Source: Streptomyces sp. CNQ-509 (lineage in GTDB: Bacteria > Actinomycetota > Actinomycetes > Streptomycetales > Streptomycetaceae). Taken from it: 64,000 bases of DNA. The stretch covers positions 2,487,501 to 2,551,500 of the forward strand of contig NZ_CP011492.1 of the NCBI RefSeq assembly GCF_001011035.1, read 5' to 3'. The position numbers were made by a program, and so were the translations under genes. This document shows positions 1 through 8,269 of this stretch, piece after piece. Numbering within the stretch: position 1 is the stretch's first letter; every line of letters begins with the position of its first letter. The notes beneath the pieces are model-generated. The model did not search any database and had not been told where the DNA came from. It worked only from the letters and a program-made list of their open reading frames with translations.

Positions 1-368
1 GCGAGGGCGACGACGGGACGTACGGCAACGTCCAGCAGTTCTGCGACGTGGCCGTGCTGGAGCGGGGCGCGACGCTGTGGCACACGCACGCGCCGCAGCC
101 GGTGCGGCAGATCCTCGACGCGCTGGAGCGGGCCGGCGAGCCGCTGCCCGACCTGGTGGTCGCCGACCACGGCTGGGCGGGCGGCGCGGCGCAGCGCGGC
201 GTGCACGCGGTGGGGTACGCGGACTGCAACGACCCGGCGCTGTTCCTCGGCGAGGCGGAGGGCACGCTCGCGGTGGCGGTGCCGCTGGACGACCACGTCG
301 CGGATCCGGCGGCGTACGCGCCGATGACGGCGTACCTGCTGGCGGCGGCGGGGCTGGAGCTGCCGTAG
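1..368 (+). CDS. C-terminal part of an unrecognised protein (5' end outside window)
   Basis: The reading frame is open from the first base and ends at TAG 366-368, so only about the last 121 residues are present. The GTG at 48 lies inside the coding frame and should not be taken as the start. The visible part has alternating hydrophobic strands and acidic loops (PDLVVADHGWAGG, GTLAVAVPLDDHV) and reads as a soluble alpha/beta protein. No signal peptide or membrane segment is visible in this part. I do not recognise the family and assign no function. It converges on the thioesterase gene, about 85 bp away. Confidence 0.7.
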   Translation, partial: EGDDGTYGNVQQFCDVAVLERGATLWHTHAPQPVRQILDALERAGEPLPDLVVADHGWAGGAAQRGVHAVGYADCNDPALFLGEAEGTLAVAVPLDDHVADPAAYAPMTAYLLAAAGLELP

Positions 369-453
369 CGGGGCGGGTCCCGGCCGCGTGGCGCCGCGGC
401 GCCCGGTCCGTACGCGTCCGTACGGGTCCGTACGGGCCAGGTCCCCGCGCCCG

Positions 454-1344
454 TCAGGTCCGCGGGACCCGGATCACGCCCTCCTGGATCACCGACGCCG
501 CCAGCCGCCCGTCACGGGTGAAGATCCGCCCCGTGCTCAGCCCGCGTCCGCCCTGCGACGTCGGCGACTCCTGGTCGTACAGCAGCCACTCGTCCGCCCG
601 GAACGGCCGGTGGAACCACATCGCGTGGTCCAGGCTCGCGCCCACGACGTCGCCGACGGCCCAGCCGCCGCGGCCGTGCGCGAGCAGCACGGAGTCGAGC
701 AGGGTCATGTCCGAGACGTACGTCATCAGGCAGACGTGCAGCAGGGGGGTGTCGATGGCGCCGGCGAGCTTGCCGTTCGTACGGAACCACACCTGCGAGC
801 GCGGCTCCCGCGGCACCCCGGCCTCGCCGCCCCAGGGCGGCGGCTCCGCGTACCGCAGGTCGACCGCGGCGCGCGCCTCCAGCAGCCGGCGCGCGAGGGC
901 CGGGTCGAGGAAGTTGACGGCGTAGCGCGGCATCGCCTCCTCGGCGGTGGGCAGCGTCTCGGGGTCGGGCGCCGGCGGCATGGGCACCTGGTGCTCCAGG
1001 CCCTCCTCGTGGAGCTGGAACGACGCCGACAGGTTGAAGATCGGCTGGCCGTGCTGGACGGCGACGACGCGGCGGGTGGTGAAGGAGCGGCCGTCGCGGA
1101 TGCGGTCGACGGTGTAGACGAGGGGCGCGCCGGGGTCGCCGGGGCGGAGGAAGTAGGCGTGCAGCGAGTGCGGCGGCCGGTCGGCGGGCACGGTGCGTCC
1201 CGCGGCGACCAGCGCCTGCGCGGCGACCTGCCCGCCGAAGACCCGCGGAACGACGGCGGCGCGGGAGTGGCCGCGGTAGATGTCCCGCTCGATCTGCTCC
1301 AGGTCCAGCAGGTCGACCAGTGCGGTGAGCGCGGCGTCGTCCAT
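454..1344 (-). CDS. tesB: Acyl-CoA thioesterase II (TesB family)
   Basis: Hydrolyses acyl-CoA to free acid and CoA in the cytoplasm. The 296-residue length fits TesB (about 285-290). It has the tandem hot-dog architecture: N-terminal half with RVFGGQVAAQAL and HAYFLRPGD, C-terminal half with SLDHAMWFHRPF. The catalytic triad positions of E. coli TesB (Asp204, Thr228, Gln278) correspond to D212 (YVSDMTLLD), S238 (conservative Thr to Ser) and Q287 (SVIQEGVIR). It lies about 30 bp downstream of an acyl-CoA dehydrogenase on the same strand, so the two are probably cotranscribed. That suggests a role in releasing or recycling acyl groups during beta-oxidation or branched-chain breakdown. The exact substrate cannot be read from sequence. 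Confidence 0.93.
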   Translation of the reverse strand: MDDAALTALVDLLDLEQIERDIYRGHSRAAVVPRVFGGQVAAQALVAAGRTVPADRPPHSLHAYFLRPGDPGAPLVYTVDRIRDGRSFTTRRVVAVQHGQPIFNLSASFQLHEEGLEHQVPMPPAPDPETLPTAEEAMPRYAVNFLDPALARRLLEARAAVDLRYAEPPPWGGEAGVPREPRSQVWFRTNGKLAGAIDTPLLHVCLMTYVSDMTLLDSVLLAHGRGGWAVGDVVGASLDHAMWFHRPFRADEWLLYDQESPTSQGGRGLSTGRIFTRDGRLAASVIQEGVIRVPRT

Positions 1345-1371
1345 GGTGCGAGTCTCGCAGAGCCCGCGGCC

Positions 1372-2535
1372 CTACAGGCCCATCGACTTGGCGACGATGG
1401 AGCGCATGACCTCGCTGGTGCCGCCGTAGATGCGGGTGACGCGGGTGTCGGCGTAGAGGCGGGAGATGGGGTACTCGTTCATGTAGCCGTAGCCGCCGTG
1501 CAGTTGCAGGCACTTGTCGATGACGACGGCGGCGCGCTCGGTGCAGAAGAGCTTGACGGCGGCGGCGTCGGCGACGCCGAGGTCGCCCGCGTCGTGCACC
1601 TCCAGCGCGCGGTCGACGTACGCCTCCATGGCGTCGACCTCGGCCTTGCAGTCGGCGAGGACGAACTTGGTGTTCTGGAACTCCGCCACCGCCCGGCCGA
1701 AGACGGTGCGCTCCTTGACGTACGCCACCGCGAACCGCACGGCCGCGGCGGCCTGGGCGTACGCGCCGACGGCGATGCCGAGGCGCTCCTGCGGGAGGTT
1801 GTGGGTCAGGTACGTGAACGCCTTGCCCTCCTCGCCCAGCAGGTCGCCGACGGGCACCTTGACGTCGGTGAAGCTCAGTTCTGCGGTGTCCGAGGACTTC
1901 AGCCCCAGCTTGTCGAGCTTGCGCCCGACCGCGTAGCCGGCGGAGGAGGCGTCGACGACGAGGATGGAGATGCCGCCGCGGCGGTCCTCGGGGGTCGGCG
2001 GCGCGGTGCGGGCGCAGACCAGGACGCGGTCGGCCTGCACGCCGCCGGTGATGAAGGTCTTGGCGCCGTTGAGCACGTAGTGCGTGCCGTCGTCGGAGAG
2101 CTTCGCGGTGGTCTTCATCCCGGCGAGGTCGGAGCCGGTGCCGGGCTCGGTCATGGCGATGGCGGTCATCATGTCGCCGGAGACGAAGGGGGGCAGCCAG
2201 CGGCGCTTCTGCTCCTCGCTGCCGTACTTGAGCAGGTACGGCAGGCAGAGCGCGGTGTGGACGGAGGAGCCGCCGAAGGAGACGCCGGCGCGGGCGCACT
2301 CCTCGCTGATCACGGCGTTGAACTTGAAGCTGTGCTCCCCGGCCCCGCCGTACTCCTCGGGCACCTCGATGCCGAAGACCCCCAGCTCGCCGAGCTTCTT
2401 GTACAGCTCGCGGGGGACGGCGCCGGCCTCCATCCAGTCGTGGTAGTACGGCACGACCTCGGCGGCGATGAAGTCGCGGATGGTCTCGCGGAACGCCTCG
2501 TGGTCCTCGTTGAACACCGTCCGCCGCATGGTCAT
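1372..2535 (-). CDS. Acyl-CoA dehydrogenase (LCAD/IVD-type catalytic Glu)
   Basis: FAD-dependent alpha,beta-dehydrogenation of an acyl-CoA, passing electrons to ETF. The 387 residues show the usual order: N-terminal helical domain, FAD/substrate signature [13 protein letters not shown] (about 127-139), beta domain, C-terminal helical domain with [19 protein letters not shown]. At the MCAD catalytic-base position the sequence is YGGTSE, with Gly instead of Glu. The base is therefore probably E250 in LPQERLGIA, the location used by long-chain and isovaleryl-CoA dehydrogenases. A start at Met3 (ATG 2529) is equally possible. It is divergent from nothing nearby: the next gene upstream (TetR) is on the same strand about 130 bp away. 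A palindromic operator candidate lies 20 bp upstream. It resembles the S. coelicolor gene called acdH2 (from memory). Confidence 0.93.
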   Translation of the reverse strand: MTMRRTVFNEDHEAFRETIRDFIAAEVVPYYHDWMEAGAVPRELYKKLGELGVFGIEVPEEYGGAGEHSFKFNAVISEECARAGVSFGGSSVHTALCLPYLLKYGSEEQKRRWLPPFVSGDMMTAIAMTEPGTGSDLAGMKTTAKLSDDGTHYVLNGAKTFITGGVQADRVLVCARTAPPTPEDRRGGISILVVDASSAGYAVGRKLDKLGLKSSDTAELSFTDVKVPVGDLLGEEGKAFTYLTHNLPQERLGIAVGAYAQAAAAVRFAVAYVKERTVFGRAVAEFQNTKFVLADCKAEVDAMEAYVDRALEVHDAGDLGVADAAAVKLFCTERAAVVIDKCLQLHGGYGYMNEYPISRLYADTRVTRIYGGTSEVMRSIVAKSMGL

Positions 2536-2554
2536 CGCCTCCCGGCCAGCTCCG

Positions 2555-2568
2555 ACTAAGCGCTTGCT
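2555..2568. promoter_or_regulatory. Candidate operator (ACTAAGCGCTTGCT) upstream of the acyl-CoA dehydrogenase
   Basis: This 14-mer, read on the minus strand as AGCAAGCGCTTAGT, is a near-perfect palindrome with an AAGCGCTT core, 20 bp upstream of the dehydrogenase ATG. It resembles the AnCAAGnnCTTGnT type recognised by TetR-family regulators of lipid catabolism such as KstR2 (one mismatch). It differs from the GTTA...TAAC pair at 3283-3328, so a second regulator may act here. Confidence 0.4.
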
Positions 2569-2666
2569 CAGCGCCTCGCAGTCGAAGTTACCTGCGGGTC
2601 ACCACGGCTGTCCAGGCCGTGCTCCTGCGGCAGCCGTCACAGCACCGGCCACGGCACCGGCTACGC

Positions 2667-3260
2667 CTACGACTGCGGCGCCGCCGCGAAGGCGCCGCGG
2701 GCCAGGCGGTGGAGGAGGGCGGCGGTGGCGGCCCGGTCGGGGAGGGTGCCGCGGGCGCCGAGGTGCGGGGTGGAGTTGAGGAGGCCGAAGACCGCGTGCA
2801 CCGCGGTACGGGCCGCGCCCTCGGTCAGCGCCGGGTAGACCTCCCGTACGACGTCGACCCACAGCTCGACGTACTGCCGCTGCAACTGGCGCACCAGCTT
2901 GCGGTCCTCGTCCCGCAGCCGGTCCAGCTCGCGGTCGTGCAGGGTGATCAGCGGGCGGTCGTCCAGCGCGAAGTCGATGTGCCCGCCGATCAGCGCGTCC
3001 AGCGGCGCGTCCGGGCGAGGCCCGCGCACCGACGCCCGCGCGCGGCCGGCCTCCAGCAGCCGCTCGCTGATGCCGACCAGCAGCTCCGCGAGCATGGCGT
3101 CCTTGCCGGCGAAGTGCCGGTAGAGACCGGGGCCGCTGATGCCGACCGCCGCGCCTATCTCGTCCACGCCCACCCCGTGGAAGCCGCGGGCCGCGAAGAG
3201 GCGCGCGGCCTCTTTCAGGATCTGCTCACGACGGGTGGGGGCGGGGGCCTCGGTGCTCAT
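2667..3260 (-). CDS. TetR-family transcriptional regulator
   Basis: DNA-binding repressor likely to control the catabolic genes on both sides. From the chosen start it has 197 residues, normal for TetR. The N-terminal helix-turn-helix is clear: RREQILKEAARLFAARGF, then VDEIGAAVGISGPGLYRHF. The C-terminal ligand domain is helical. ATG 3260 (MSTEAPAP) is chosen over ATG 3269 because it removes an unnecessary three residues. Neither has a convincing ribosome site, so the mRNA may be leaderless. It is divergently arranged with the carboxylase beta-subunit gene. The intergenic space holds two inverted copies of a 16-bp palindromic site, which suggests control of itself and of the carboxylase-HMG lyase-dehydrogenase operon. 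The inducer, perhaps an acyl-CoA, is inferred. Confidence 0.9.
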   Translation of the reverse strand: MSTEAPAPTRREQILKEAARLFAARGFHGVGVDEIGAAVGISGPGLYRHFAGKDAMLAELLVGISERLLEAGRARASVRGPRPDAPLDALIGGHIDFALDDRPLITLHDRELDRLRDEDRKLVRQLQRQYVELWVDVVREVYPALTEGAARTAVHAVFGLLNSTPHLGARGTLPDRAATAALLHRLARGAFAAAPQS

Positions 3261-3282
3261 GCGGTCCATTGTAGACAGCCCG

Positions 3283-3298
3283 GTTAGTGAGCGTTAAC
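3283..3298. promoter_or_regulatory. Probable TetR operator, copy 1
   Basis: GTTAGTGAGCGTTAAC is an imperfect palindrome with GTTA/TAAC ends, 23 bp from the TetR ATG. Its partner at 3313-3328, read on the opposite strand, is GTTAGCTGTCGTTAAC, identical at 12 of 16 positions including both arms. Paired sites in a divergent promoter region are typical of an autoregulated TetR repressor. Confidence 0.6.
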
Positions 3299-3312
3299 CT
3301 TGGCCGCACGGG

Positions 3313-3328
3313 GTTAACGACAGCTAAC
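3313..3328. promoter_or_regulatory. Probable TetR operator, copy 2
   Basis: GTTAACGACAGCTAAC is the inverted companion of the site at 3283-3298, with centres 30 bp (about three helical turns) apart. It lies 54 bp upstream of the carboxylase start and is well placed to block that promoter. Confidence 0.6.
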
Positions 3329-3382
3329 CTGCTTGTCGGCCCGTACGGCCGTACGGGCTCATCTAGGGAAGGGCGCGCCCCC

Positions 3383-5023
3383 GTGGACCACGCACCCGCG
3401 CTGACGACCGCCGCCGACCCCTCGGGCCCGGCCGGCGCCGCCTGGCGGACCAACGAGGCGGCGCACCGCGCGCTCGCCGGCGAGCTGTACGACAAGCTCG
3501 CCGCCGCCCGCGCCGGCGGCGGCGAGAAGGCCCGCGCCCGGCACACCGCCCGCGGCAAGCTGCTCCCCCGCGACCGCGTCGACGGCCTGCTCGACCCCGG
3601 TTCGCCGTTCCTGGAGCTGGCGCCGCTCGCCGCCGACGGGATGTACGGCGGCGGCGCGCCCGCCGCCGGCGTCATCGCCGGCATCGGCCGGGTGAGCGGC
3701 CGGGCCTGCGTCGTCATCGCCAACGACGCCACCGTCAAAGGCGGCACGTACTACCCGATGACGGTGAAGAAGCACCTGCGCGCCCAGGAGATCGCGCTGG
3801 AGAACCGGCTGCCGTGCGTCTACCTCGTCGACTCCGGCGGCGCCTTCCTGCCCATGCAGGACGAGGTCTTCCCCGACCGCGAGCACTTCGGCCGGATCTT
3901 CTACAACCAGGCCCGCATGTCCGGCGCCGGCATCCCGCAGATCGCCGCCGTCCTCGGCTCCTGCACCGCGGGCGGCGCGTACGTCCCGGCGATGAGCGAC
4001 GAGGCGGTCATCGTCCGCGGCCAGGGCACGATCTTCCTCGGCGGCCCGCCGCTGGTGAAGGCCGCCACCGGCGAGGTCGTCACCGCAGAGGAGCTGGGCG
4101 GGGGCGAGGTGCACGCGCGCACCTCCGGCGTCACCGACCACCTCGCCGAGGACGACCCGCACGCGCTGCGCATCGTCCGCGGCATCGTCGACACCCTCCC
4201 GGAACCCGGCCCGCCCCCCTGGTCCGTACGCGCCCCGGAGGAACCCAAGCACGACCCCGCCGGCCTCTACGGCGTCGTGCCGGTCGACTCGCGGACGCCG
4301 TACGACGTGCGCGAGGTCATCGCGCGGGTGGTCGACGGCTCGCGCTTCCAGGAATTCAAGGCCGAGTACGGCACGACGCTCGTCACCGGCTTCGCCCGCA
4401 TCCACGGCCACGCCGTCGGCATCGTCGCCAACAACGGCATCCTGTTCTCCGAATCCGCCCAGAAGGGCGCCCACTTCATCGAGCTGTGCGACCAGCGCGG
4501 CATCCCGCTGCTCTTCCTCCAGAACATCTCGGGCTTCATGGTCGGCCGCAGCTACGAGGCCGGCGGCATCGCCAAGCACGGTGCCAAGATGGTGACCGCC
4601 GTGGCCTGCACGCGGGTGCCGAAGCTGACCGTCGTCATCGGCGGCTCGTACGGCGCCGGGAACTACTCGATGTGCGGCCGGGCCTACTCCCCCCGCTTCC
4701 TGTGGATGTGGCCCAACGCGAAGATCTCCGTCATGGGCGGCGAGCAGGCCGCGTCCGTCCTCGCGACCGTCAAGCGCGACCAGTTGGAGGCGCGCGGCGA
4801 GGAGTGGTCGGCGGCGGCGGAGACGGAGTTCAAGGCGCCCATCCGCGAGCAGTACGAGACGCAGGGCAACGCCTACTACGCGACCGCCCGCCTCTGGGAC
4901 GACGGCGTCATCGACCCGCTCGACACCCGCCGGGTGCTCGGGCTCGCGCTGACCGCCTGCGCCCACGCGCCGCTGCCCGCCAGGGACGGCGCGGCGCAGG
5001 GCTTCGGCGTCTTCCGGATGTGA
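3383..5023 (+). CDS. Acyl-CoA carboxylase beta subunit (carboxyltransferase), probably methylcrotonyl-CoA type
   Basis: Transfers the carboxyl group from carboxybiotin to an acyl-CoA. Start GTG 3383 is preceded by AGGGAAGGG; the longer upstream frame crosses the operators and promoter and is rejected. The 546 residues contain the two crotonase-like halves of carboxyltransferases: N-terminal oxyanion region [18 protein letters not shown] and [17 protein letters not shown]-terminal [16 protein letters not shown] and [16 protein letters not shown]. The latter blocks are typical of methylcrotonyl/geranyl-CoA carboxylase beta subunits. The biotin carboxylase/BCCP gene follows after 14 bp, then HMG-CoA lyase and an acyl-CoA dehydrogenase, which is the leucine/isovalerate catabolic set. 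Acetyl- or propionyl-CoA specificity cannot be excluded. Usually named accD1 in Streptomyces. Confidence 0.93.
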   Translation: MDHAPALTTAADPSGPAGAAWRTNEAAHRALAGELYDKLAAARAGGGEKARARHTARGKLLPRDRVDGLLDPGSPFLELAPLAADGMYGGGAPAAGVIAGIGRVSGRACVVIANDATVKGGTYYPMTVKKHLRAQEIALENRLPCVYLVDSGGAFLPMQDEVFPDREHFGRIFYNQARMSGAGIPQIAAVLGSCTAGGAYVPAMSDEAVIVRGQGTIFLGGPPLVKAATGEVVTAEELGGGEVHARTSGVTDHLAEDDPHALRIVRGIVDTLPEPGPPPWSVRAPEEPKHDPAGLYGVVPVDSRTPYDVREVIARVVDGSRFQEFKAEYGTTLVTGFARIHGHAVGIVANNGILFSESAQKGAHFIELCDQRGIPLLFLQNISGFMVGRSYEAGGIAKHGAKMVTAVACTRVPKLTVVIGGSYGAGNYSMCGRAYSPRFLWMWPNAKISVMGGEQAASVLATVKRDQLEARGEEWSAAAETEFKAPIREQYETQGNAYYATARLWDDGVIDPLDTRRVLGLALTACAHAPLPARDGAAQGFGVFRM

Positions 5024-5037
5024 GGGGGAGGGTGGCG

Positions 5038-7317
5038 ATGTTCGAGACGGTACTGCTGGCCAACCGGGGTGAGATCGCGGTACGGGTCATCCGTACGCTG
5101 CGGGCGCTCGGCATCCGCTCCGCGGCGGTCTTCACCGACGCGGACGCGGACGCGCGGCACGTCCGCGAGGCGGACACGGCCGTGCGGATCGAGAGCTATC
5201 TGTCGGCCGCCGAACTGCTGCGCGCGGCGCGCGAGACGGGCGCGGAGGCGGTGCACCCGGGGTACGGGTTCCTCGCCGAGAACGCGGAGTTCGCGCGGGC
5301 GTGCGCGGCGGCGGGGCTGGTCTTCGTCGGCCCGCCGGCGGACGCGATCGAGCTGATGGGCGACAAGATCCGCGCGAAGGAGACGGTACGGGCGGCGGGC
5401 GTGCCGGTGGTGCCGGGCTCGACGGGCAGCGGCCTGTCGGACGCGGAACTGGCGGCGGCGGCACGGAAGATCGGCATGCCGGTGCTGCTGAAGCCCTCGG
5501 CGGGCGGCGGGGGCAAGGGCATGCGGCTCGTACGGGACGAGGACGCGCTGGCCGACGGGATCGCGGGGGCGCGGCGCGAGGCGCGGGGCTCGTTCGGCGA
5601 CGACACGCTGCTGGTGGAGCGGTGGATCGACCGGCCGCGGCACATCGAGATCCAGGTGCTGGCGGACGGCCACGGGAACGTGGTGCACCTCGCGGAGCGG
5701 GAGTGCTCGCTCCAGCGCCGGCACCAGAAGATCGTCGAGGAGGCGCCGTCGCCGCTGCTCGACGAGGCGACGCGGGCGGCGATGGGCGCGGCGGCGGTGG
5801 AGGCGGCGCGGTCGTGCGGGTACGCGGGCGCGGGGACGGTGGAGTTCATCGTGCCGGGCGGCGGCGGGGGCCCGGTCGCGTACTACTTCATGGAGATGAA
5901 CACGCGGCTGCAGGTCGAGCATCCGGTCACGGAGCTGGTGACGGGGCTCGACCTGGTGGAGTGGCAGCTCCGGGTGGCCGCCGGGGAGAGACTGACGTTC
6001 ACGTCCGCGGATGTGCCGCTGAAGGGGCACGCGGTCGAGGCGCGTATCTACGCCGAGACGGCGCGGGTGGCGGAGGGCGGTGAGCGGGTCGACTTCCTGC
6101 CCTCGGCGGGCCGCGTCCGGCTGCTGCGCGAGCCGTCGGGGCCGGGGGTGCGGGTCGACTCGGGGCTGCTGGAGGGCACGGAGGTCGGCACGGCGTACGA
6201 CCCGATGCTGGCGAAGGTCGTCGCGTGGGGCCCGGACCGGGCCGCGGCGCTGCGGCGGCTGCGGGCGGCGCTGGCGGAGACCGTGGTGCTGGGCCTGGAC
6301 ACCAACACGGGCTTCCTGCGGCGTCTGCTGGCACACCCGGCGGTGGCGTCGGGCGACCTGGACACGGGCCTGGTGGACCGCACGGGCGCGAGCCTGGCGG
6401 CGGCCCCGGTGCCCCCGGAGGCGTACGCGGCGGCGGCCCTGCTGGCGCAGTCGGCCCTGGAGTCGGCCTCCCGCCGCCCGACGGGCCCGGACGGCTGGAC
6501 GGACCCCTTCGCGGAGCCGTCGGGCTGGCGCCCGGGCGGCCCCCCGGCCTGGACGACACGGTGGTTCCGCGCGGCGGGCCAGGATCCGGTGGAGGTGCGG
6601 ATCCGGGGCCTGACCCCGGCGGCGGAGGTCTGCACCGGGGCGACGCCCCAGACCCCGGGAACGCCTGGTGGCCCGGTGGACACGGCACCGCGCGGAGCGC
6701 CGGTGTCCGCCCCGGCGGGCGGCGAAGCCGCCGCCGCGGGCGAAGGAGCGCAGCCCCGCGGGGGTGCGGGGGCGGAGCCCTCCGGGGGGTCCCGGGGGCG
6801 GAGCCCCCGGGTTTCGGGAAGAAGCGGGGTCGGGGAACACCCCCTCCGCGCCCGCCTCGCCCACGCCGACGACTCCTCCGTCACCTTCGAACTCGACGGT
6901 GTCACCCACCGGTTCAGCCTCGCCGCCTCCCCCGGCGGGATCTGGCTCGGCCGCGACGGCGACGTCTGGCATCTCCTCGACCACGACCCCGTCGACGCCG
7001 CCCTCCGCGGCGGTGCCCTCGTCGCCGGGGCCGACGCGCTCACCGCACCGATGCCCGGGACCGTGACCGTCGTCAAGGCCGCCGTGGGCGACCGGGTCGC
7101 CGCCGGGCAGAGTCTGCTCGTCGTGGAGGCGATGAAGATGGAGCACGTCATCGCCGCCCCGCACGCCGGCACCGTCGCCGAGCTGGACGTCGTCGTCGGC
7201 GGGACCGTGGCCATGGACCAGGTCCTCGCCCTGGTCGTACCCGACGACGGCCAGGACGACGGACAGGGCGACACCCAGGGCGACGGACGGCGCGACGAAC
7301 CGGAGGACCCGCGATGA
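5038..7317 (+). CDS. Acyl-CoA carboxylase alpha subunit (biotin carboxylase + BCCP)
   Basis: ATP-dependent carboxylation of biotin. Start ATG 5038 follows GAGGGGGAGGG. The 759 residues run: biotin carboxylase N-domain (ANRGEIAVRVIR), ATP-grasp with glycine-rich loop KPSAGGGGKGMR and catalytic EMNTRLQVEHPVTE, C-domain to about residue 450, BT-like region, then biotinyl domain with EAMKMEHV, biotin on K700. Between the carboxylase part and the second half lies a low-complexity linker (about 535-605) encoded by a repeat-like DNA element (6735-6840) that is unlike the rest of the gene yet preserves frame. The stop overlaps the ATG of the HMG-CoA lyase gene (ATGA), indicating translational coupling. 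Confidence 0.95.
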   Translation: MFETVLLANRGEIAVRVIRTLRALGIRSAAVFTDADADARHVREADTAVRIESYLSAAELLRAARETGAEAVHPGYGFLAENAEFARACAAAGLVFVGPPADAIELMGDKIRAKETVRAAGVPVVPGSTGSGLSDAELAAAARKIGMPVLLKPSAGGGGKGMRLVRDEDALADGIAGARREARGSFGDDTLLVERWIDRPRHIEIQVLADGHGNVVHLAERECSLQRRHQKIVEEAPSPLLDEATRAAMGAAAVEAARSCGYAGAGTVEFIVPGGGGGPVAYYFMEMNTRLQVEHPVTELVTGLDLVEWQLRVAAGERLTFTSADVPLKGHAVEARIYAETARVAEGGERVDFLPSAGRVRLLREPSGPGVRVDSGLLEGTEVGTAYDPMLAKVVAWGPDRAAALRRLRAALAETVVLGLDTNTGFLRRLLAHPAVASGDLDTGLVDRTGASLAAAPVPPEAYAAAALLAQSALESASRRPTGPDGWTDPFAEPSGWRPGGPPAWTTRWFRAAGQDPVEVRIRGLTPAAEVCTGATPQTPGTPGGPVDTAPRGAPVSAPAGGEAAAAGEGAQPRGGAGAEPSGGSRGRSPRVSGRSGVGEHPLRARLAHADDSSVTFELDGVTHRFSLAASPGGIWLGRDGDVWHLLDHDPVDAALRGGALVAGADALTAPMPGTVTVVKAAVGDRVAAGQSLLVVEAMKMEHVIAAPHAGTVAELDVVVGGTVAMDQVLALVVPDDGQDDGQGDTQGDGRRDEPEDPR
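6735..6840. repeat. Streptomyces-type GC hairpin repeat embedded in the carboxylase gene
   Basis: This stretch has a perfect stem-loop (CCCGGGGGC, GGA, GCCCCCGGG at 6791-6811), the flanking phrase GGGTTTCGGGAAGAAGCGGGG and a second G-run/GGAGCCC block. I know this style from intergenic dispersed repeats in Streptomyces genomes. Here it lies inside an open frame and encodes a Gly/Pro/Arg-rich linker between domains. Identification as a dispersed repeat is from memory and needs a genome-wide copy count. Confidence 0.55.
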
Positions 7318-8264
7318 CCCCCCAGCCCCTCCCCATGCGCGTGCCCGCCGCCGGCCTGCCCGCCCGGGTCCGCATCCACGAAGTCGGCCCCCGCGACGGC
7401 CTGCAGAACGAGAAGGCCACCGTCCCCACCGACGTCAAGGCCGCGTTCGTACACCGCCTCGCCGCCGCCGGTCTCACCACCGTCGAGGCGACCAGCTTCG
7501 TGCACCCCAAGTGGGTCCCCCAGCTCGCCGACGCCGAGGACCTGTACCCCCGCCTCGCCGACCTGACCGCCACGGGAGCCGTCGACCTCCCCGTCCTCGT
7601 CCCCAACATCCGCGGTCTGGAGCGCGCCACCGCCCTCGGCGCCCGCCGCGTCGCCGTCTTCGCCAGCGCCACCGAGACCTTCGCCCGCCGCAACCTCAAC
7701 CGCACCGTCGACGAGTCGCTCGCGATGTTCGCCCCCGTCGTCGCGGAGGCCAAGAACGACGGTCTGCACGTCCGCGGCTACCTCTCGATGTGCTTCGGCG
7801 ACCCCTGGGAGGGCCCCGTCCCCCTCCCCCAGGTCGTACGGACCGCCCGCGCGCTCGCCGACATGGGCTGCGACGAGCTGAGCCTCGGCGACACCGTCGG
7901 CGTCGCCACCCCCGGCCACGTCGCCGCGCTGCTCGGCGCCCTCGCCCAGGACGGCATCCCCGTCGAGCGCCTCGGGGTCCACTTCCACGACACGTACGGC
8001 CAGGCCCTGGCCAACACCCTCGCCGCGCTGCAGCACGGCGTCACCACCGTCGACGCCTCCGCGGGCGGGCTCGGCGGCTGCCCGTTCGCCAGGAGCGCGA
8101 CCGGCAACCTCGCCACCGAAGACCTCGTGTGGATGCTGCAGGGACTCGGCGTCGAGACCGGCGTCGACCTCGACGCGCTCGTCGCCACCAGCGTCTGGAT
8201 GGCCGACCGCCTCGGCCGCCCGAGCCCGTCCCGCACCGTGACCGCCCTCTCCCACAAGGAGTGA
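7314..8264 (+). CDS. hmgL: Hydroxymethylglutaryl-CoA lyase
   Basis: Cleaves HMG-CoA to acetoacetate and acetyl-CoA, the last step of leucine breakdown. The 316 residues form a DRE-TIM barrel with EVGPRDGLQNE near the N-terminus (metal and catalytic Arg/Asp), the SFVHPKWVPQLADA block, HFHDTYGQALAN (metal His residues) and the HMG lyase active-site signature GGLGGCPFARSATGN with the catalytic Cys. ATG 7314 overlaps the carboxylase stop. The next gene begins 5 bp after the stop. Position after a methylcrotonyl-type carboxylase fits the leucine pathway; the methylglutaconyl-CoA hydratase needed in between is not in the window. Confidence 0.95.
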   Translation: MTPQPLPMRVPAAGLPARVRIHEVGPRDGLQNEKATVPTDVKAAFVHRLAAAGLTTVEATSFVHPKWVPQLADAEDLYPRLADLTATGAVDLPVLVPNIRGLERATALGARRVAVFASATETFARRNLNRTVDESLAMFAPVVAEAKNDGLHVRGYLSMCFGDPWEGPVPLPQVVRTARALADMGCDELSLGDTVGVATPGHVAALLGALAQDGIPVERLGVHFHDTYGQALANTLAALQHGVTTVDASAGGLGGCPFARSATGNLATEDLVWMLQGLGVETGVDLDALVATSVWMADRLGRPSPSRTVTALSHKE

Positions 8265-8269
8265 CCCCG

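Noticed and set aside
388..2559. Long plus-strand open frame of more than 700 codons opposite the thioesterase and dehydrogenase
   Set aside because: It is a GC-bias shadow: Arg/Val/Gly-rich low-complexity protein with no motif, while the minus strand carries two recognisable enzymes.
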